Shown here: positions 8,845 to 18,465 of the stretch, piece after piece | How positions within the stretch are numbered: position 1 is the first letter of the stretch | Layout: each line of letters opens with the position of its first letter | Source: Megamonas funiformis | GTDB taxonomy: Bacteria; Bacillota; Negativicutes; Selenomonadales; Selenomonadaceae | Assembly: GCF_010669225.1 (NCBI RefSeq) | Contig: NZ_CP048627.1 | Span: forward strand, 1,129,292-1,193,291 | DNA length: 64,000 nucleotides | Direction: 5' to 3' | Position numbers and translations under genes: made by a program | The notes under the pieces: generated by a model | Databases searched by the model: none | What the model was told of the DNA's origin: nothing | Seen by the model: the letters and a program-made list of their open reading frames with translations, nothing else

Positions 8845-9216
8845 ATGTATCAAAAAGAAGAAATTATTAATTTGTGGTTTAAAATGTGGATTTATAAAAA
8901 AGATTTAGGAATGGAGAATATTTTTTCACAAAATATAAAATATATAGAGAGCTATGGTGTAAAGTATGAGAATTTATTAGAAGTAAAACGTTGGTTTCAT
9001 GAATGGAATAAAAAGAATACGGTATTATCATGGGAGATAAAAGATTTTTGGCATAAAGATAATAAAACAATGGTTGTTTGGCATTTTAAGTGTCTTTTTG
9101 AAGGTAAAGTTGATGAATTTGAGGGAAATAGTATTATTTATTGGAATGAAAATTTTAAGATAGATTTTTTAAAAGAATTTGCTTGTAAATTACCACAGAT
9201 AAATCCATATAGGTAA
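8845..9216 (+). CDS. NTF2-like (SnoaL-type) small protein
   Basis: This 123-residue protein has an N-terminal helix rich in aromatic residues, then strands of the type VLSWEIKDFWHKDNKTMVVWHFKCLF followed by FEGNSIIYW, a pattern seen in cone-shaped NTF2-like folds of the SnoaL/DUF4440 kind. Members bind or transform small molecules; the ligand here is unknown. AAAGGAAG at 8831-8838 supports ATG 8845. It is divergent from the MerR gene and probably its target. Confidence 0.6.
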   Translation: MYQKEEIINLWFKMWIYKKDLGMENIFSQNIKYIESYGVKYENLLEVKRWFHEWNKKNTVLSWEIKDFWHKDNKTMVVWHFKCLFEGKVDEFEGNSIIYWNENFKIDFLKEFACKLPQINPYR

Positions 9217-9239
9217 ATAATAAAATTTACAGAATTTAT

Positions 9240-9998
9240 TTAGTGGAATAATAAAAGAATTAAGCCCCCGATTGTTGGCATAGCGACAATGGCAAATTTT
9301 AAGATTGGTTTTGGTGCTAGATGTGTAAATTTTGAACCAATAAAAGCACCTATCATTAATCCGAATACTGTTTGTAGAAAAATAGTGAAATCTAAATTTC
9401 CAGAAGTGAGATAGCCTAGACCACCAGAAGCAGAAATAGGAAGAATAATCAACATACATGTTCCGATGGATTTTAAAAGTGGAACACCGAATATAATTAA
9501 TAAACTAATTTGAATAAAAGCAGCAGCTCCTATGCCAAAAGCACCAGATAAAAAGCCATTAATACAACCGACTAATATACCATAGATATAAAATTTTTTG
9601 CCAGCTAATGATGTAGTTGGAACTTTTAAATATTTATTTAATAAATCATTATGATATACTTTTATATACAAAATTAGAGCTGATAGAATAATCATCAAAG
9701 CAGTAAAAATACTTAAAATATTTTCGGGTATGAATGTGGAAAATTTAGCACCAACAAAAGCTCCAATTACACCGCCTAAACCAATGATTAGACCAGTTTT
9801 TAGTTCTACTTCATTTTCACGTAAATGGCTTACAACACCAGATATCATAGTAAAAACCATAGAAGATAAGGCAACACCTAATGCTATATGAATAGGAATG
9901 TTAAAACCAACTGTAAGTAATGTAATAGTAACACCAGCGCCACCTGCTCCAACAAAACCAATTAATGTACCTAGCAATAACATAGATAAAAATATCAT
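9240..9998 (-). CDS. TSUP (TauE/SafE) family membrane exporter
   Basis: The 252-residue, highly hydrophobic protein shows two repeats of the TSUP type: an N-terminal GFVGAGGAGVTITLL and an internal GFLSGAFGIGAAAF glycine-rich loop, with about eight predicted membrane helices. The family moves sulfite, sulfoacetate or similar anions. The CoA-disulfide-reductase-like gene about 5 kb away also suggests sulfur metabolism, but nothing links them directly. A GAGGTG site precedes ATG 9998. Confidence 0.85.
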   Translation of the reverse strand: MIFLSMLLLGTLIGFVGAGGAGVTITLLTVGFNIPIHIALGVALSSMVFTMISGVVSHLRENEVELKTGLIIGLGGVIGAFVGAKFSTFIPENILSIFTALMIILSALILYIKVYHNDLLNKYLKVPTTSLAGKKFYIYGILVGCINGFLSGAFGIGAAAFIQISLLIIFGVPLLKSIGTCMLIILPISASGGLGYLTSGNLDFTIFLQTVFGLMIGAFIGSKFTHLAPKPILKFAIVAMPTIGGLILLLFH

Positions 9999-10073
9999 AA
10001 AAAATTCACCTCGAATTTTAATTTTTTATTATAGATTTTATTATAAAAAATAATAGTGATAGTGTAAAAGAAA

Positions 10074-10099
10074 AAGCCTAGTGAATTTTCACTAGGCTT
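10074..10099 (-). terminator. groESL terminator
   Basis: A near-perfect stem AAGCCTAGTGAA/TTCACTAGGCTT with a tiny loop is followed by TTTTTCTTTT on the minus strand. It sits 40 bp after the groEL stop codon. Confidence 0.85.
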
Positions 10100-10138
10100 A
10101 ATTTGTTTATTTAATTTTGTTTAATATGAGATGTTAAA

Positions 10139-11770
<1,632 letters not shown>

Positions 11771-11827
11771 TTATAAAGAACCTCCTAGGATTATACATTA
11801 AAATTGTAATTAATTAGTTTCTGTTAA

Positions 11828-12109
11828 TTATTCAACAACAGCTAAGATATCGCTATCTCTAACGATTAAATAATCAGTACCATCGAATTTTACATCAGTA
11901 CCAGCATATTTAGAGAAGATTACTTTGTCGCCTACTTTTACATCAAGAGCAACTTTTTTGCCTTCTACATATTTGCCGTCACTTACTGCAACAACAGTAC
12001 CTTCTTGTGGTTTTTCTTTTGCTGTATCTGGTAAAACGATACCACTTGCAGTTTTAATATCGCCTTCAGAAACTTTAATAACAACTCTGTCGCCTAATGG
12101 CTTAATCAT
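11828..12109 (-). CDS. groS: 10-kDa co-chaperonin GroES
   Basis: The 93-residue lid of GroEL begins [12 protein letters not shown] and keeps the mobile-loop segment around [14 protein letters not shown], which contacts GroEL. It is the first gene of the operon. A CIRCE element and a sigma-A-like promoter lie just upstream, so heat-shock control by HrcA is expected. Confidence 0.99.
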   Translation of the reverse strand: MIKPLGDRVVIKVSEGDIKTASGIVLPDTAKEKPQEGTVVAVSDGKYVEGKKVALDVKVGDKVIFSKYAGTDVKFDGTDYLIVRDSDILAVVE

Positions 12110-12163
12110 TGTATATTCCTCCTATGCGTAAATAGATTTTATAACTAAGTTAATTTATAGTTG

Positions 12164-12190
12164 TTAGCACTCTTTATAAGTGAGTGCTAA
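12164..12190 (-). promoter_or_regulatory. CIRCE operator (HrcA site)
   Basis: TTAGCACTC, a 9-nt spacer, then GAGTGCTAA: an exact match to the CIRCE consensus. It is 55 bp upstream of groES and downstream of the promoter boxes. Confidence 0.97.
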
Positions 12191-12202
12191 CTCACAATTC
12201 TT

Positions 12203-12231
12203 ATAATAAACAATTTTACAGAAAAAATCAA
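12203..12231 (-). promoter_or_regulatory. groESL promoter
   Basis: On the minus strand TTGATT (12226-12231) and TATTAT (12203-12208) are 17 bp apart, and the CIRCE element follows over the start of transcription. The prophage left repeat begins 16 bp upstream of the -35 box, so integration spares this promoter. Confidence 0.75.
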
Positions 12232-12246
12232 TAGGCAGAAGAAAAA

Positions 12247-12264
12247 TTTTTGATTTTTTGTCTT
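12247..12264 (+). repeat. Candidate attL core
   Basis: TTTTTGATTTTTTGTCTT lies 137 bp from the end of the integrase gene and just upstream of the groES promoter. The same 18 bases recur at 55416-55433. The sequence is T-rich, so chance similarity cannot be excluded, but both positions are where phage ends are expected. Confidence 0.6.
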
Positions 12265-12310
12265 TTACAATGTAAATTTAGGTGTTTTTAAAGCCTTTTG
12301 ACATCAATAA

Positions 12311-12353
12311 TTATACCTAGTTATTTTTTTCTATAAAAAATAACTAGGTATAA
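12311..12353. terminator. Long-stem terminator after integrase
   Basis: A 19-bp perfect stem (12311-12329 with 12335-12353) with a 5-nt loop lies between the integrase stop and attL. T-rich tracts on both sides allow it to work in both directions and insulate groESL from the prophage. Confidence 0.8.
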
Positions 12354-12401
12354 CTTTTTATAATAGCAAATAAAATTATTAATTAAGATGTCAGCAAGAT
12401 G

Positions 12402-13499
12402 TCAATTACTCATTGATTTTGCTTTGTTATCTAGAAATCCTACAATCTCTTTTTGCATTTTTAATGTATTGTGTGCATAAGTTGTTAGTGTAAATCCAGC
12501 TGTAGCATGTCCTAGTCTAGCTTGAATAGCTTTTATTGGTAAATTAGCTTCAACTAAACAAGTTGCATGTGTATGTCTAAATGAATGAAATGTTATATTG
12601 GATTTTATTTCAGCTAAAGATTTTATTTTATTAAAAATAGTGGTTATATTCATTGGTGTTAGCATTTTCTTATAATTTTTATCCTTTAATGATGTAAATA
12701 TAAAGTCGTTTTTTGTTAACTTATCACCATGTTTTAGATAACGTTCTTTTTGTATTAATAATTGTTGCTTTAGAATATTAATTACATTTTTAGATACTAA
12801 TATTTCACGTGTACTATTTTCTGTTTTTGGTGTACTTATTAAATTTCCTTTTGCAGCTATTTTTATAGCAGTTACTATTTTTATTGTATTTGTATCCCAA
12901 TCTATATTTTCCCATTTAAGAGCAGAAATTTCACCACGTCGTATACCTGTATAATAAGCTAGAATAAATAAATTTCTAATAGGGAGTTCTGCATATTGTA
13001 ATAATTTTTTAAATTCGTAGTCGCTTATAATTTGTTTTTCTTTAGCCTTATATTTAGGAGGATTTACTGCAATACAAGGATTTTTTTTTATTAAATCATC
13101 TTTGTAAGCTTGTCCAAGTATCGCTTTTAGTAAAACATATGTGTATTGTTTAGTTCTAGAACCACTTATATTTCGTAATATATTTCTAATAGTTGATGGT
13201 GTTATTTTACTCAAGTTAATATTTTTTAAATTTGGTAAGATATATTTGTTTATTAAAAATACATAATTGTAATAAGTGCTAGGAGCTATTTCTTCTTTTC
13301 TTATTTTTAACCATTCATCAAGCCATAAATTAAAAGTTATGTTATCAAAAGAAGTGTTATTATTTCTTTTAACACGTTCTTTTTCTCTAATTAATTCAGC
13401 TTCAGTATATCCATATACATATATACGTTTTTTTTCATTAGTTAAAGGGTCAGTTATAGTTACAGAAGATTGATATCGTCCATCTTTACGTTTTTTCAT
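12402..13499 (-). CDS. int: Prophage tyrosine integrase
   Basis: The 365-residue site-specific recombinase has an N-terminal arm-type binding domain (KKRKDGRYQSSV), a core-binding SAM-like domain (about 60-150), and a catalytic domain with Arg in TGIRRGEIS, Lys in TPKTENSTRE, His-x-x-Arg in HSFRHTHAT, His in LGHATAG and the nucleophile Tyr in LTTYAH. The full R-K-HxxR-H-Y set is present. Its place next to the left repeat, transcribed toward the phage end, fits the Tn916/phage integrase group that integrates this prophage. AAGGTGTG precedes the ATG. Confidence 0.95.
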   Translation of the reverse strand: MKKRKDGRYQSSVTITDPLTNEKKRIYVYGYTEAELIREKERVKRNNNTSFDNITFNLWLDEWLKIRKEEIAPSTYYNYVFLINKYILPNLKNINLSKITPSTIRNILRNISGSRTKQYTYVLLKAILGQAYKDDLIKKNPCIAVNPPKYKAKEKQIISDYEFKKLLQYAELPIRNLFILAYYTGIRRGEISALKWENIDWDTNTIKIVTAIKIAAKGNLISTPKTENSTREILVSKNVINILKQQLLIQKERYLKHGDKLTKNDFIFTSLKDKNYKKMLTPMNITTIFNKIKSLAEIKSNITFHSFRHTHATCLVEANLPIKAIQARLGHATAGFTLTTYAHNTLKMQKEIVGFLDNKAKSMSN

Positions 13500-13589
13500 A
13501 AATTATCACACCTTAAGTTCATATTTCCGAACAAAAATAGTAATAAATAAAGGCTAGATTAATAGCCTTTATTATTGTAATAATATATT

Positions 13590-14807
13590 TTATTTTTTTG
13601 ACGGTCTGTATCCAGCAGCTTGAGCTTCTTCTTCGGTAAAAAACCATTCTTCTGGGTCTGTTCTATCATAGTATGCTCCACCTGGAACATGATATATTTT
13701 TTTACCTTTATTATTATTTCCCTTTATTGTTTCTCCATTGGGACCCTGTCCAGAATATGTTCTTGCTGGTCGAGATGTTTCTTTTTTACTATTTGTATTA
13801 GATTGGGATACTGTTTCTTTTTGTTTATTTGCGTCTATATCACTTATTGTATGTTCAACTGCATTTGTTTTACCGTTATATAATACTTCACCATCATAAG
13901 TAATATTGCTTATTGCATTGTTGGCTAAAAGTGCTAAAGCTAATATTTTACTGTCGGAAGATATTTCATAATTTTTATCGTCATTGCTATTTTCGGATTT
14001 TGTAATTGTGAAATTATTAGCTCCACATTGATGTAAAATATCTACTATTTTCTCAGCTTGTGTTTCATCAACGTTTGTACTATCCATTATAGCTTGCACT
14101 TGTGGCGGAATTTTTTTCTTTTCTTCTTGTACTGGTACTTCTTGCTCAATTTTAGTTATATTTTCTTTTGGTGCTTCTTGTTTATTGCTTTCAGTGTTAA
14201 ATACTAGGATTAGAAAGATTACTGCAAAAACACCAGTTAATATTTTTTTAGTTTTAGTATTAAAATAACTATATCTCCATAATACATATACACCAAAAGG
14301 AAATAAAAATAAAAGTGATAAAAAAATGCCCCAACTTTTCTGATACCATTTTTTAGGTTTTCTGCTTTTTAGTTTATTATTATCTATTGTGGTATTACAT
14401 ATATTTTCAAAAATTTGTTCAGCATCAAATGTACGAGATTCATAAAATCCGTCTGGAGGATAATTTTCTAACTCTTTTATTCCTAAATCAGTTAAAATAT
14501 ACCGTCTGTTTTTTACATAATTTTCCAGCTCATCATTAGAAAAGTTCTCATATATCCTATCTAATAAATCAGATTTATTTCCAGATAATTTTAATTTCTT
14601 AGTTTGTAATATATTTTTTAAATCTGGTATTGTTAGATAAGAAATACTTTCTTTTGTATTAGATACCCGTAAATAGTTTTCGTTTAATAATTTATCTAGG
14701 ATTTCTTTATAGTTGCTTAATTCAGATAACATATATTCTGGTAATTCATAGCCTACTATCTTATTGTTAAAATAACTTAACAAATACCTTTCTTTTCTAG
14801 GTAACAT
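13590..14807 (-). CDS. SAP-domain membrane protein with C-terminal sunset-like domain
   Basis: The 405-residue protein is modular. An N-terminal region contains an SAP motif (LTIPDLKNILQTKKLKLSG, about 57-90), a fold that usually binds nucleic acid. Two membrane helices follow at about 162-205. A Glu/Lys/Pro-rich linker leads to an ACT- or BON-like small domain (about 235-315) and a low-complexity stretch. The last 35 residues (YHVPGGAYYDRT...EEWFFTEEEAQAAGYRPSK) match the sunset/Ada-like motif often found at the ends of secreted nucleases. It lies in the lysogeny module and is probably expressed in the lysogen. The function is unknown. Confidence 0.65.
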   Translation of the reverse strand: MLPRKERYLLSYFNNKIVGYELPEYMLSELSNYKEILDKLLNENYLRVSNTKESISYLTIPDLKNILQTKKLKLSGNKSDLLDRIYENFSNDELENYVKNRRYILTDLGIKELENYPPDGFYESRTFDAEQIFENICNTTIDNNKLKSRKPKKWYQKSWGIFLSLLFLFPFGVYVLWRYSYFNTKTKKILTGVFAVIFLILVFNTESNKQEAPKENITKIEQEVPVQEEKKKIPPQVQAIMDSTNVDETQAEKIVDILHQCGANNFTITKSENSNDDKNYEISSDSKILALALLANNAISNITYDGEVLYNGKTNAVEHTISDIDANKQKETVSQSNTNSKKETSRPARTYSGQGPNGETIKGNNNKGKKIYHVPGGAYYDRTDPEEWFFTEEEAQAAGYRPSKK

Positions 14808-14832
14808 GATACACCTCTATATTTAGTTATTT

Positions 14833-15027
14833 TTATTTAGTCGGTTGAAATAACGTACAAGATACAATTAAAACAAATAGATTTATAACAAATGCAAAAA
14901 TAACCCGTGGTGCTATACTTGTTTTCCTTTTATAGAGTGCTATAGGTATAGCTATGAATGAGCCGATAGTACCTATAAAAGAAAAAATGACAATAAAAGC
15001 ATATAAAATATTCAATAAAATCATCAC
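14833..15027 (-). CDS. Small two-helix membrane protein
   Basis: The 64-residue product consists of two membrane helices (about 3-27 and 41-60) joined by a basic loop (YKRKTS). It lies between the SAP-domain gene and the exported-protein gene on the same strand. I do not recognise a family. Membrane proteins in this place are often superinfection-exclusion factors, but nothing in the sequence proves that. Confidence 0.6.
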   Translation of the reverse strand: MMILLNILYAFIVIFSFIGTIGSFIAIPIALYKRKTSIAPRVIFAFVINLFVLIVSCTLFQPTK

Positions 15028-15114
15028 CTTAATTTATATCCTAATTCTAAGACTTGGATAATGTTTTACCAGCAATATTATAATTAGAGTAATCTACATT
15101 AAACACCTTTATAT

Positions 15115-15702
15115 TTAAAACAAGCTACCTAATATACCAATAGCAGTGTTTACATTAGTTTTTCGTTCAGCCTTCTTTATGGCTTCTTCATGAGCTTTTT
15201 TCTGTTCTTCAATAGCTTTTTCTTTTTGTTCAGCTTGCTCTTGTTTCTCTTTTTCTTTTTGTTCTTTGATATTTTGTTGTTGTTTGTTGTATTCGGCTAA
15301 CTTTTCATCACGACCAGTCAACTCGGCGGCTCTATCTCGTAAAAGTTCTCCTATGGTATCTGGAATAATAGGGCAAAAAGCTGTTGTTATATATGGGTCT
15401 TGAACAGGTGTATCATCATTATAGTTATAAATGAAAGTCGATTTTTCTGCTAACATATTTCTTTTATAATCTATGGCTACTTTTATTTTTATATATTTTT
15501 GTTCTCCAGGTATATTGATTATTTCCCATAAATCAACCATATCCTTAGCGGGGTCATAAGTTATTGTTTCTTTATCTATATATGCGGTTCGAGTATCTGT
15601 AGAATTTATCCAGAACCAACGGCTGTTATTTTCTTCTGCAAAAGCTATAGATGATAACAAAGAGAATATTATTATAAATAACAATATAGATTTTTTTCTC
15701 AT
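15115..15702 (-). CDS. Exported protein, adhesin-E-like
   Basis: The 195-residue product has a signal peptide ending around AFA-EEN (residue 22). The mature part starts with WFWINSTDTRTAYIDKETITYDP, a pattern close to the surface-adhesin protein E family (Trp, Tyr-Asp, strands). The second half is a highly charged Glu/Lys/Gln coiled coil (about 135-185). It is in the lysogeny module and could alter the host envelope. The family assignment comes from pattern memory only. Confidence 0.55.
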   Translation of the reverse strand: MRKKSILLFIIIFSLLSSIAFAEENNSRWFWINSTDTRTAYIDKETITYDPAKDMVDLWEIINIPGEQKYIKIKVAIDYKRNMLAEKSTFIYNYNDDTPVQDPYITTAFCPIIPDTIGELLRDRAAELTGRDEKLAEYNKQQQNIKEQKEKEKQEQAEQKEKAIEEQKKAHEEAIKKAERKTNVNTAIGILGSLF

Positions 15703-15715
15703 AATTGATTACCTC

Positions 15716-16144
15716 TTATAATAACGTACTTAAAATTTTGTGAACTTCTCTAGGGTCAGGGTCTTTCTCTGAAATCACTTTAGTGATTAAATCAGCGTCT
15801 AAGTCACTGGAATGGGAAAGTAAATGTATAGCAAATTGATTTGCTTCTTTTTCCCTACGACTTGGTACATAGTAACTCATATCTGCATGTAGGTAATATC
15901 CATATCCTTTATGTAAGATTGCGTGTCCTAATTCATGACAAACAACAATCTTTTGTGCTTCATATGGCAGATTAGCGTTGAGTGCAATAAATTTTCTACG
16001 CAACACTCTAACTAAAAAGCCACGTATTGTATTTGGTAGTTTTAATTGTAGTACATCAATGTTCATATAACATGCAATTTCAAACGGATTATTTGTATCG
16101 CATTTTTTTACTAAATTTCTTACCCGTACCTTGTAATTATACAT
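15716..16144 (-). CDS. ImmA/IrrE-type metallopeptidase
   Basis: The 142-residue protein carries the zinc-peptidase motif HELGH in VVCHELGHAILH (about residue 76), and a downstream Glu in REKEANQFAIHLL completes the COG2856 pattern. In ICEBs1 and related elements ImmA cleaves the adjacent repressor. Here it lies 9 bp after the repressor gene on the same strand, which fits that role in induction of the prophage. Confidence 0.9.
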   Translation of the reverse strand: MYNYKVRVRNLVKKCDTNNPFEIACYMNIDVLQLKLPNTIRGFLVRVLRRKFIALNANLPYEAQKIVVCHELGHAILHKGYGYYLHADMSYYVPSRREKEANQFAIHLLSHSSDLDADLITKVISEKDPDPREVHKILSTLL

Positions 16145-16153
16145 TTATACCGC

Positions 16154-16537
16154 CTACTTTTTGCGTTTATTTTTCTTCTTGGCTTTATAAAATATAAACT
16201 CTAAGGCATTTTTTATTTCTTGGCGGTCTTCTTCACTTAGTTTCATTACTTCTCCATCGAACATTATTTCTGATTGATTTAGAAATTTTTCAAGGTCTGC
16301 GGGCTTCTTTTTGTCCATCTCTTTCTTATTTATAGGTTCAACATCATTGCCTAAAATATAATCCGCCGATACATTAAATAAGGCACATAATTCTTTTATT
16401 TTTCTTAGAGGCTTAGATCTTCCTGTTTCATATAAAACGTATGCAGGACGGCTCACTCCTATTAATTTAGCAACTTCACCTTGGGATAATTGTTTATTTT
16501 CGCGTAATTGTCTTAATCGTTCACCTATAATATTCAT
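16154..16537 (-). CDS. CI-like XRE repressor
   Basis: The 127-residue protein has an N-terminal HTH (GERLRQLRENKQLSQGEVAK, SRPAYVLYETGRS) and a basic C-terminal tail, but no LexA-like peptidase domain. This agrees with relief by the neighbouring ImmA-like protease. ATG 16537 is preferred to an upstream start because AAGGTGA lies 6 nt before it. It faces a Cro-like gene across the operator region. Confidence 0.9.
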   Translation of the reverse strand: MNIIGERLRQLRENKQLSQGEVAKLIGVSRPAYVLYETGRSKPLRKIKELCALFNVSADYILGNDVEPINKKEMDKKKPADLEKFLNQSEIMFDGEVMKLSEEDRQEIKNALEFIFYKAKKKNKRKK

Positions 16538-16577
16538 ATAATCACCTTCTTTATATATTATTATATGTAAAAAAAAC

Positions 16578-16643
16578 TTACACGAAAAGGTGTAAATAAA
16601 ATTTACATTTATACTTGACAAGTAAGATAAACTTACATATAAT
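16578..16643 (+). promoter_or_regulatory. Early rightward promoter and repressor operators
   Basis: TTGACA (16615-16620), a 17-bp spacer and TATAAT (16638-16643) form a consensus promoter reading into the Cro-like gene. The spacer itself holds a dyad GTAAG-5-CTTAC (16622-16636), and a second dyad TTACAC-6-GTGTAA lies at 16578-16595. GTGTAAAT/ATTTACA half sites recur through the region. This is the genetic switch of the phage, with bound repressor blocking the early promoter. Confidence 0.85.
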
Positions 16644-16677
16644 ATAAGTGTAAATTAAATTAACAGGAGGCGATAAA

Positions 16678-16857
16678 GTGAATAAAATAAAATCTTTAAG
16701 ATTAGCTAATAATCTTAGACAAATAGATTTAGCTATAAAATTAAATATAACAAGAGAAGCTGTTGCTCAGTGGGAAAGTGGGAAAACTTTCCCAAAAAGA
16801 AAAACTTTATATAAATTAGCTAGAATATTGAAATGTAAACCAGCCGATTTATTGTAA
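16678..16857 (+). CDS. Cro-like XRE protein
   Basis: The 59-residue HTH protein begins MNKIKSLRLANNLRQIDLA and has the recognition helix region TREAVAQWESGKTFP, ending KPADLL. It starts at GTG 16678, with AGGAGG 7 nt upstream. It is the first gene after the early promoter and faces the CI-like repressor. Confidence 0.85.
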   Translation: MNKIKSLRLANNLRQIDLAIKLNITREAVAQWESGKTFPKRKTLYKLARILKCKPADLL

Positions 16858-16879
16858 ATAAATGTGTAAATTAAATTAA

Positions 16880-16977
16880 CTAGCGTGTAGCACTGACCCA
16901 GCAATAAAAAATCTAATGGCAAAAATTACTTTCCCCTAAAAAGTAAATAATATTGTTGGGTGCGTGGTACACGCTAG
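16880..16977 (+). other. Long-stem structured element 1 upstream of an early gene
   Basis: The 27-nt arms at 16880-16906 and 16951-16977 pair with only four mismatched positions, forming a long interrupted hairpin with a 44-nt loop. Its foot lies just before the AAGAAAGGA ribosome binding site of the gene at 17000. A related element occurs at 18567-18716; both share the mismatch motif GTAGCA opposite TGGTAC. It may be a cis-acting RNA, but the class is not recognised. Confidence 0.55.
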
Positions 16978-16999
16978 AAAAAAGAAAGGAAAAATAAAT

Positions 17000-17662
17000 A
17001 TGTTAACTAAAAAATTTAAATCTAATAAATTCTATGAAGTAACTCGATATTTTTTCAAATATGGTCATGATTATGACGAAGTAGATGGAAATACTACAGT
17101 ATGGGACTCATTAGAAAAAGCAAAAGCTTTTATTGAAAAATATAGATTTAATAGAAAATTTTATTCAGCTACTGTTGAAGAAATTATAGTAGATAGAGTA
17201 ATTTCGGCTGAAGATTATAAGAAAAATAATTATGAAGTTGTTTCTTATCAAGAAGTTTATAGTGAAGATTATGATGGAAACTATGATGAAACACCTGGAA
17301 AAATTTATTACTTAAATGGTGAAAAAATAAGTGATATAAAAAAAGAAATTATCAAAGAAGAAGTTTATAAAATTTTTCAAGTAAATGAAGGTACTGCATG
17401 GTGTATAGAAGCAAAAACTTTAGCAGAAGCTAAAGAAATTGCTAAGAAATATAAAGGTCATATTGTTATAAAAAAAGGGCTTAAGATTGTGGCTGAATTT
17501 AATAATATTGATGATGTTAAAACTATGAACAATTGGCGAACAAGTGATTTAGAATTTAAAGACTTTGCCAAAGTTGGAGATATAGTTGATGAAGGTATAG
17601 TAAATTGGTTTGCTGAATGTGGAGACACTTGTTTTTATAAAGAATATAAGGACGTGGGTTAA
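17000..17662 (+). CDS. Unknown early phage protein
   Basis: The 220-residue acidic protein is rich in Tyr, Lys and Glu. It seems to hold two repeats of a short alpha-beta unit (WDSLEKAKAFIEKYR and IEAKTLAEAKEIAKKYKG), each with aligned Lys-rich helices. ATG 17000 is used because AAAGAAAGGA precedes it; the longer frame from 16964 has no ribosome binding site. I do not recognise the family. It is 2 bp before an Xis-like gene. Confidence 0.65.
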   Translation: MLTKKFKSNKFYEVTRYFFKYGHDYDEVDGNTTVWDSLEKAKAFIEKYRFNRKFYSATVEEIIVDRVISAEDYKKNNYEVVSYQEVYSEDYDGNYDETPGKIYYLNGEKISDIKKEIIKEEVYKIFQVNEGTAWCIEAKTLAEAKEIAKKYKGHIVIKKGLKIVAEFNNIDDVKTMNNWRTSDLEFKDFAKVGDIVDEGIVNWFAECGDTCFYKEYKDVG

Positions 17663-17664
17663 TT

Positions 17665-17955
17665 ATGGAAATCAATATACCAATCTGGCGAAAAATTCTT
17701 TTAACTCCAGATGAGGCAACTGAATTATTTGGGTTACCTGCTCAATTTTTTAGAGTAGCAGGAGCATTAACAAAGAACGGTCAATACGATTTACCTTGTT
17801 GTTGGATCGGTTCACATTTAAAAATTAATAGACCTAAATTAGAAAAGTGGTTAGAGGATAAGTCCGATGGTGTAACAGATTTTAAGACATCATATTTATT
17901 GGGAAAATTGGAGAATGGAATAAATAAGCGAGGTAGAAAAAGAAAAATAAGATAA
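17665..17955 (+). CDS. Excisionase-like protein (Tn916 Xis type)
   Basis: The 96-residue protein begins INIPIWRKILLTPDEATELFGL, like the IPIWE-x-TLTIEEA start of Tn916-family excisionases. It keeps the wing part (WIGSHLKINRPKLEKWLED), then has a basic tail (KRGRKRKIR). Xis proteins bend DNA at the att site and direct the integrase toward excision. It lies in the early operon, far from int, so excision would depend on early transcription. Confidence 0.7.
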   Translation: MEINIPIWRKILLTPDEATELFGLPAQFFRVAGALTKNGQYDLPCCWIGSHLKINRPKLEKWLEDKSDGVTDFKTSYLLGKLENGINKRGRKRKIR

Positions 17956-17994
17956 TTATATAAATATTTTCTCATGAAAGAAAGGCAATAAACC

Positions 17995-18465
17995 ATGATA
18001 AAAGATTTCGGGTTACTACTTATAAAAGCACGAAAAAGTGCAGGTTATACACAAGAACAAGCAAGTGAATTATTAGATATAAGTGTTAGAACATTGGCAA
18101 AATACGAAGCTAATCAAATAAAACCAACTATAGATAAAATGAATGATATTGTTGAGATTTATGGCAATGAATATATAGGATATCAGTATTTATTGACTTT
18201 TAGACTAGGACAAAAATTATTTGCACCTATTGAAAATAAAAGTTTTTCAGAAACTGTTTTAAGTTTTATAGCTAATATAAAGAAATCTAATAAATGTATA
18301 GATGATTTAATTGAAATTGGTGCTGATGGAAAAATAGATAAAAAAGAACAGCCTAAATATAAACAAATATTGAATACATTTAGGCTGATGACAAAAGATA
18401 TTTTGATATTAAAGTTTTGTAAAAATAAAAAAGCTGAACCATTTAATAAACAGTCCAGCATATGA
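17995..18465 (+). CDS. XRE-family regulator
   Basis: The 156-residue protein has an HTH in residues 5-50 (ARKSAGYTQEQASELLDISVRTLAKYEANQ). A C-terminal part of about 90 residues ends with a basic patch (KFCKNKKAEP) and is not recognised. It may be a second control protein of the early region. Confidence 0.8.
   Translation: MIKDFGLLLIKARKSAGYTQEQASELLDISVRTLAKYEANQIKPTIDKMNDIVEIYGNEYIGYQYLLTFRLGQKLFAPIENKSFSETVLSFIANIKKSNKCIDDLIEIGADGKIDKKEQPKYKQILNTFRLMTKDILILKFCKNKKAEPFNKQSSI

Noticed and set aside
8726-9070. Small frames crossing the MerR/NTF2 gap and antisense to the NTF2-like gene
   Set aside because: They overlap better-supported genes and lack ribosome binding sites.
16154-16621. Longer repressor starting at 16621
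   Set aside because: The first 28 codons cover the operators and the -35 region of the early promoter and have no ribosome binding site; ATG 16537 has both site and HTH at the right place.
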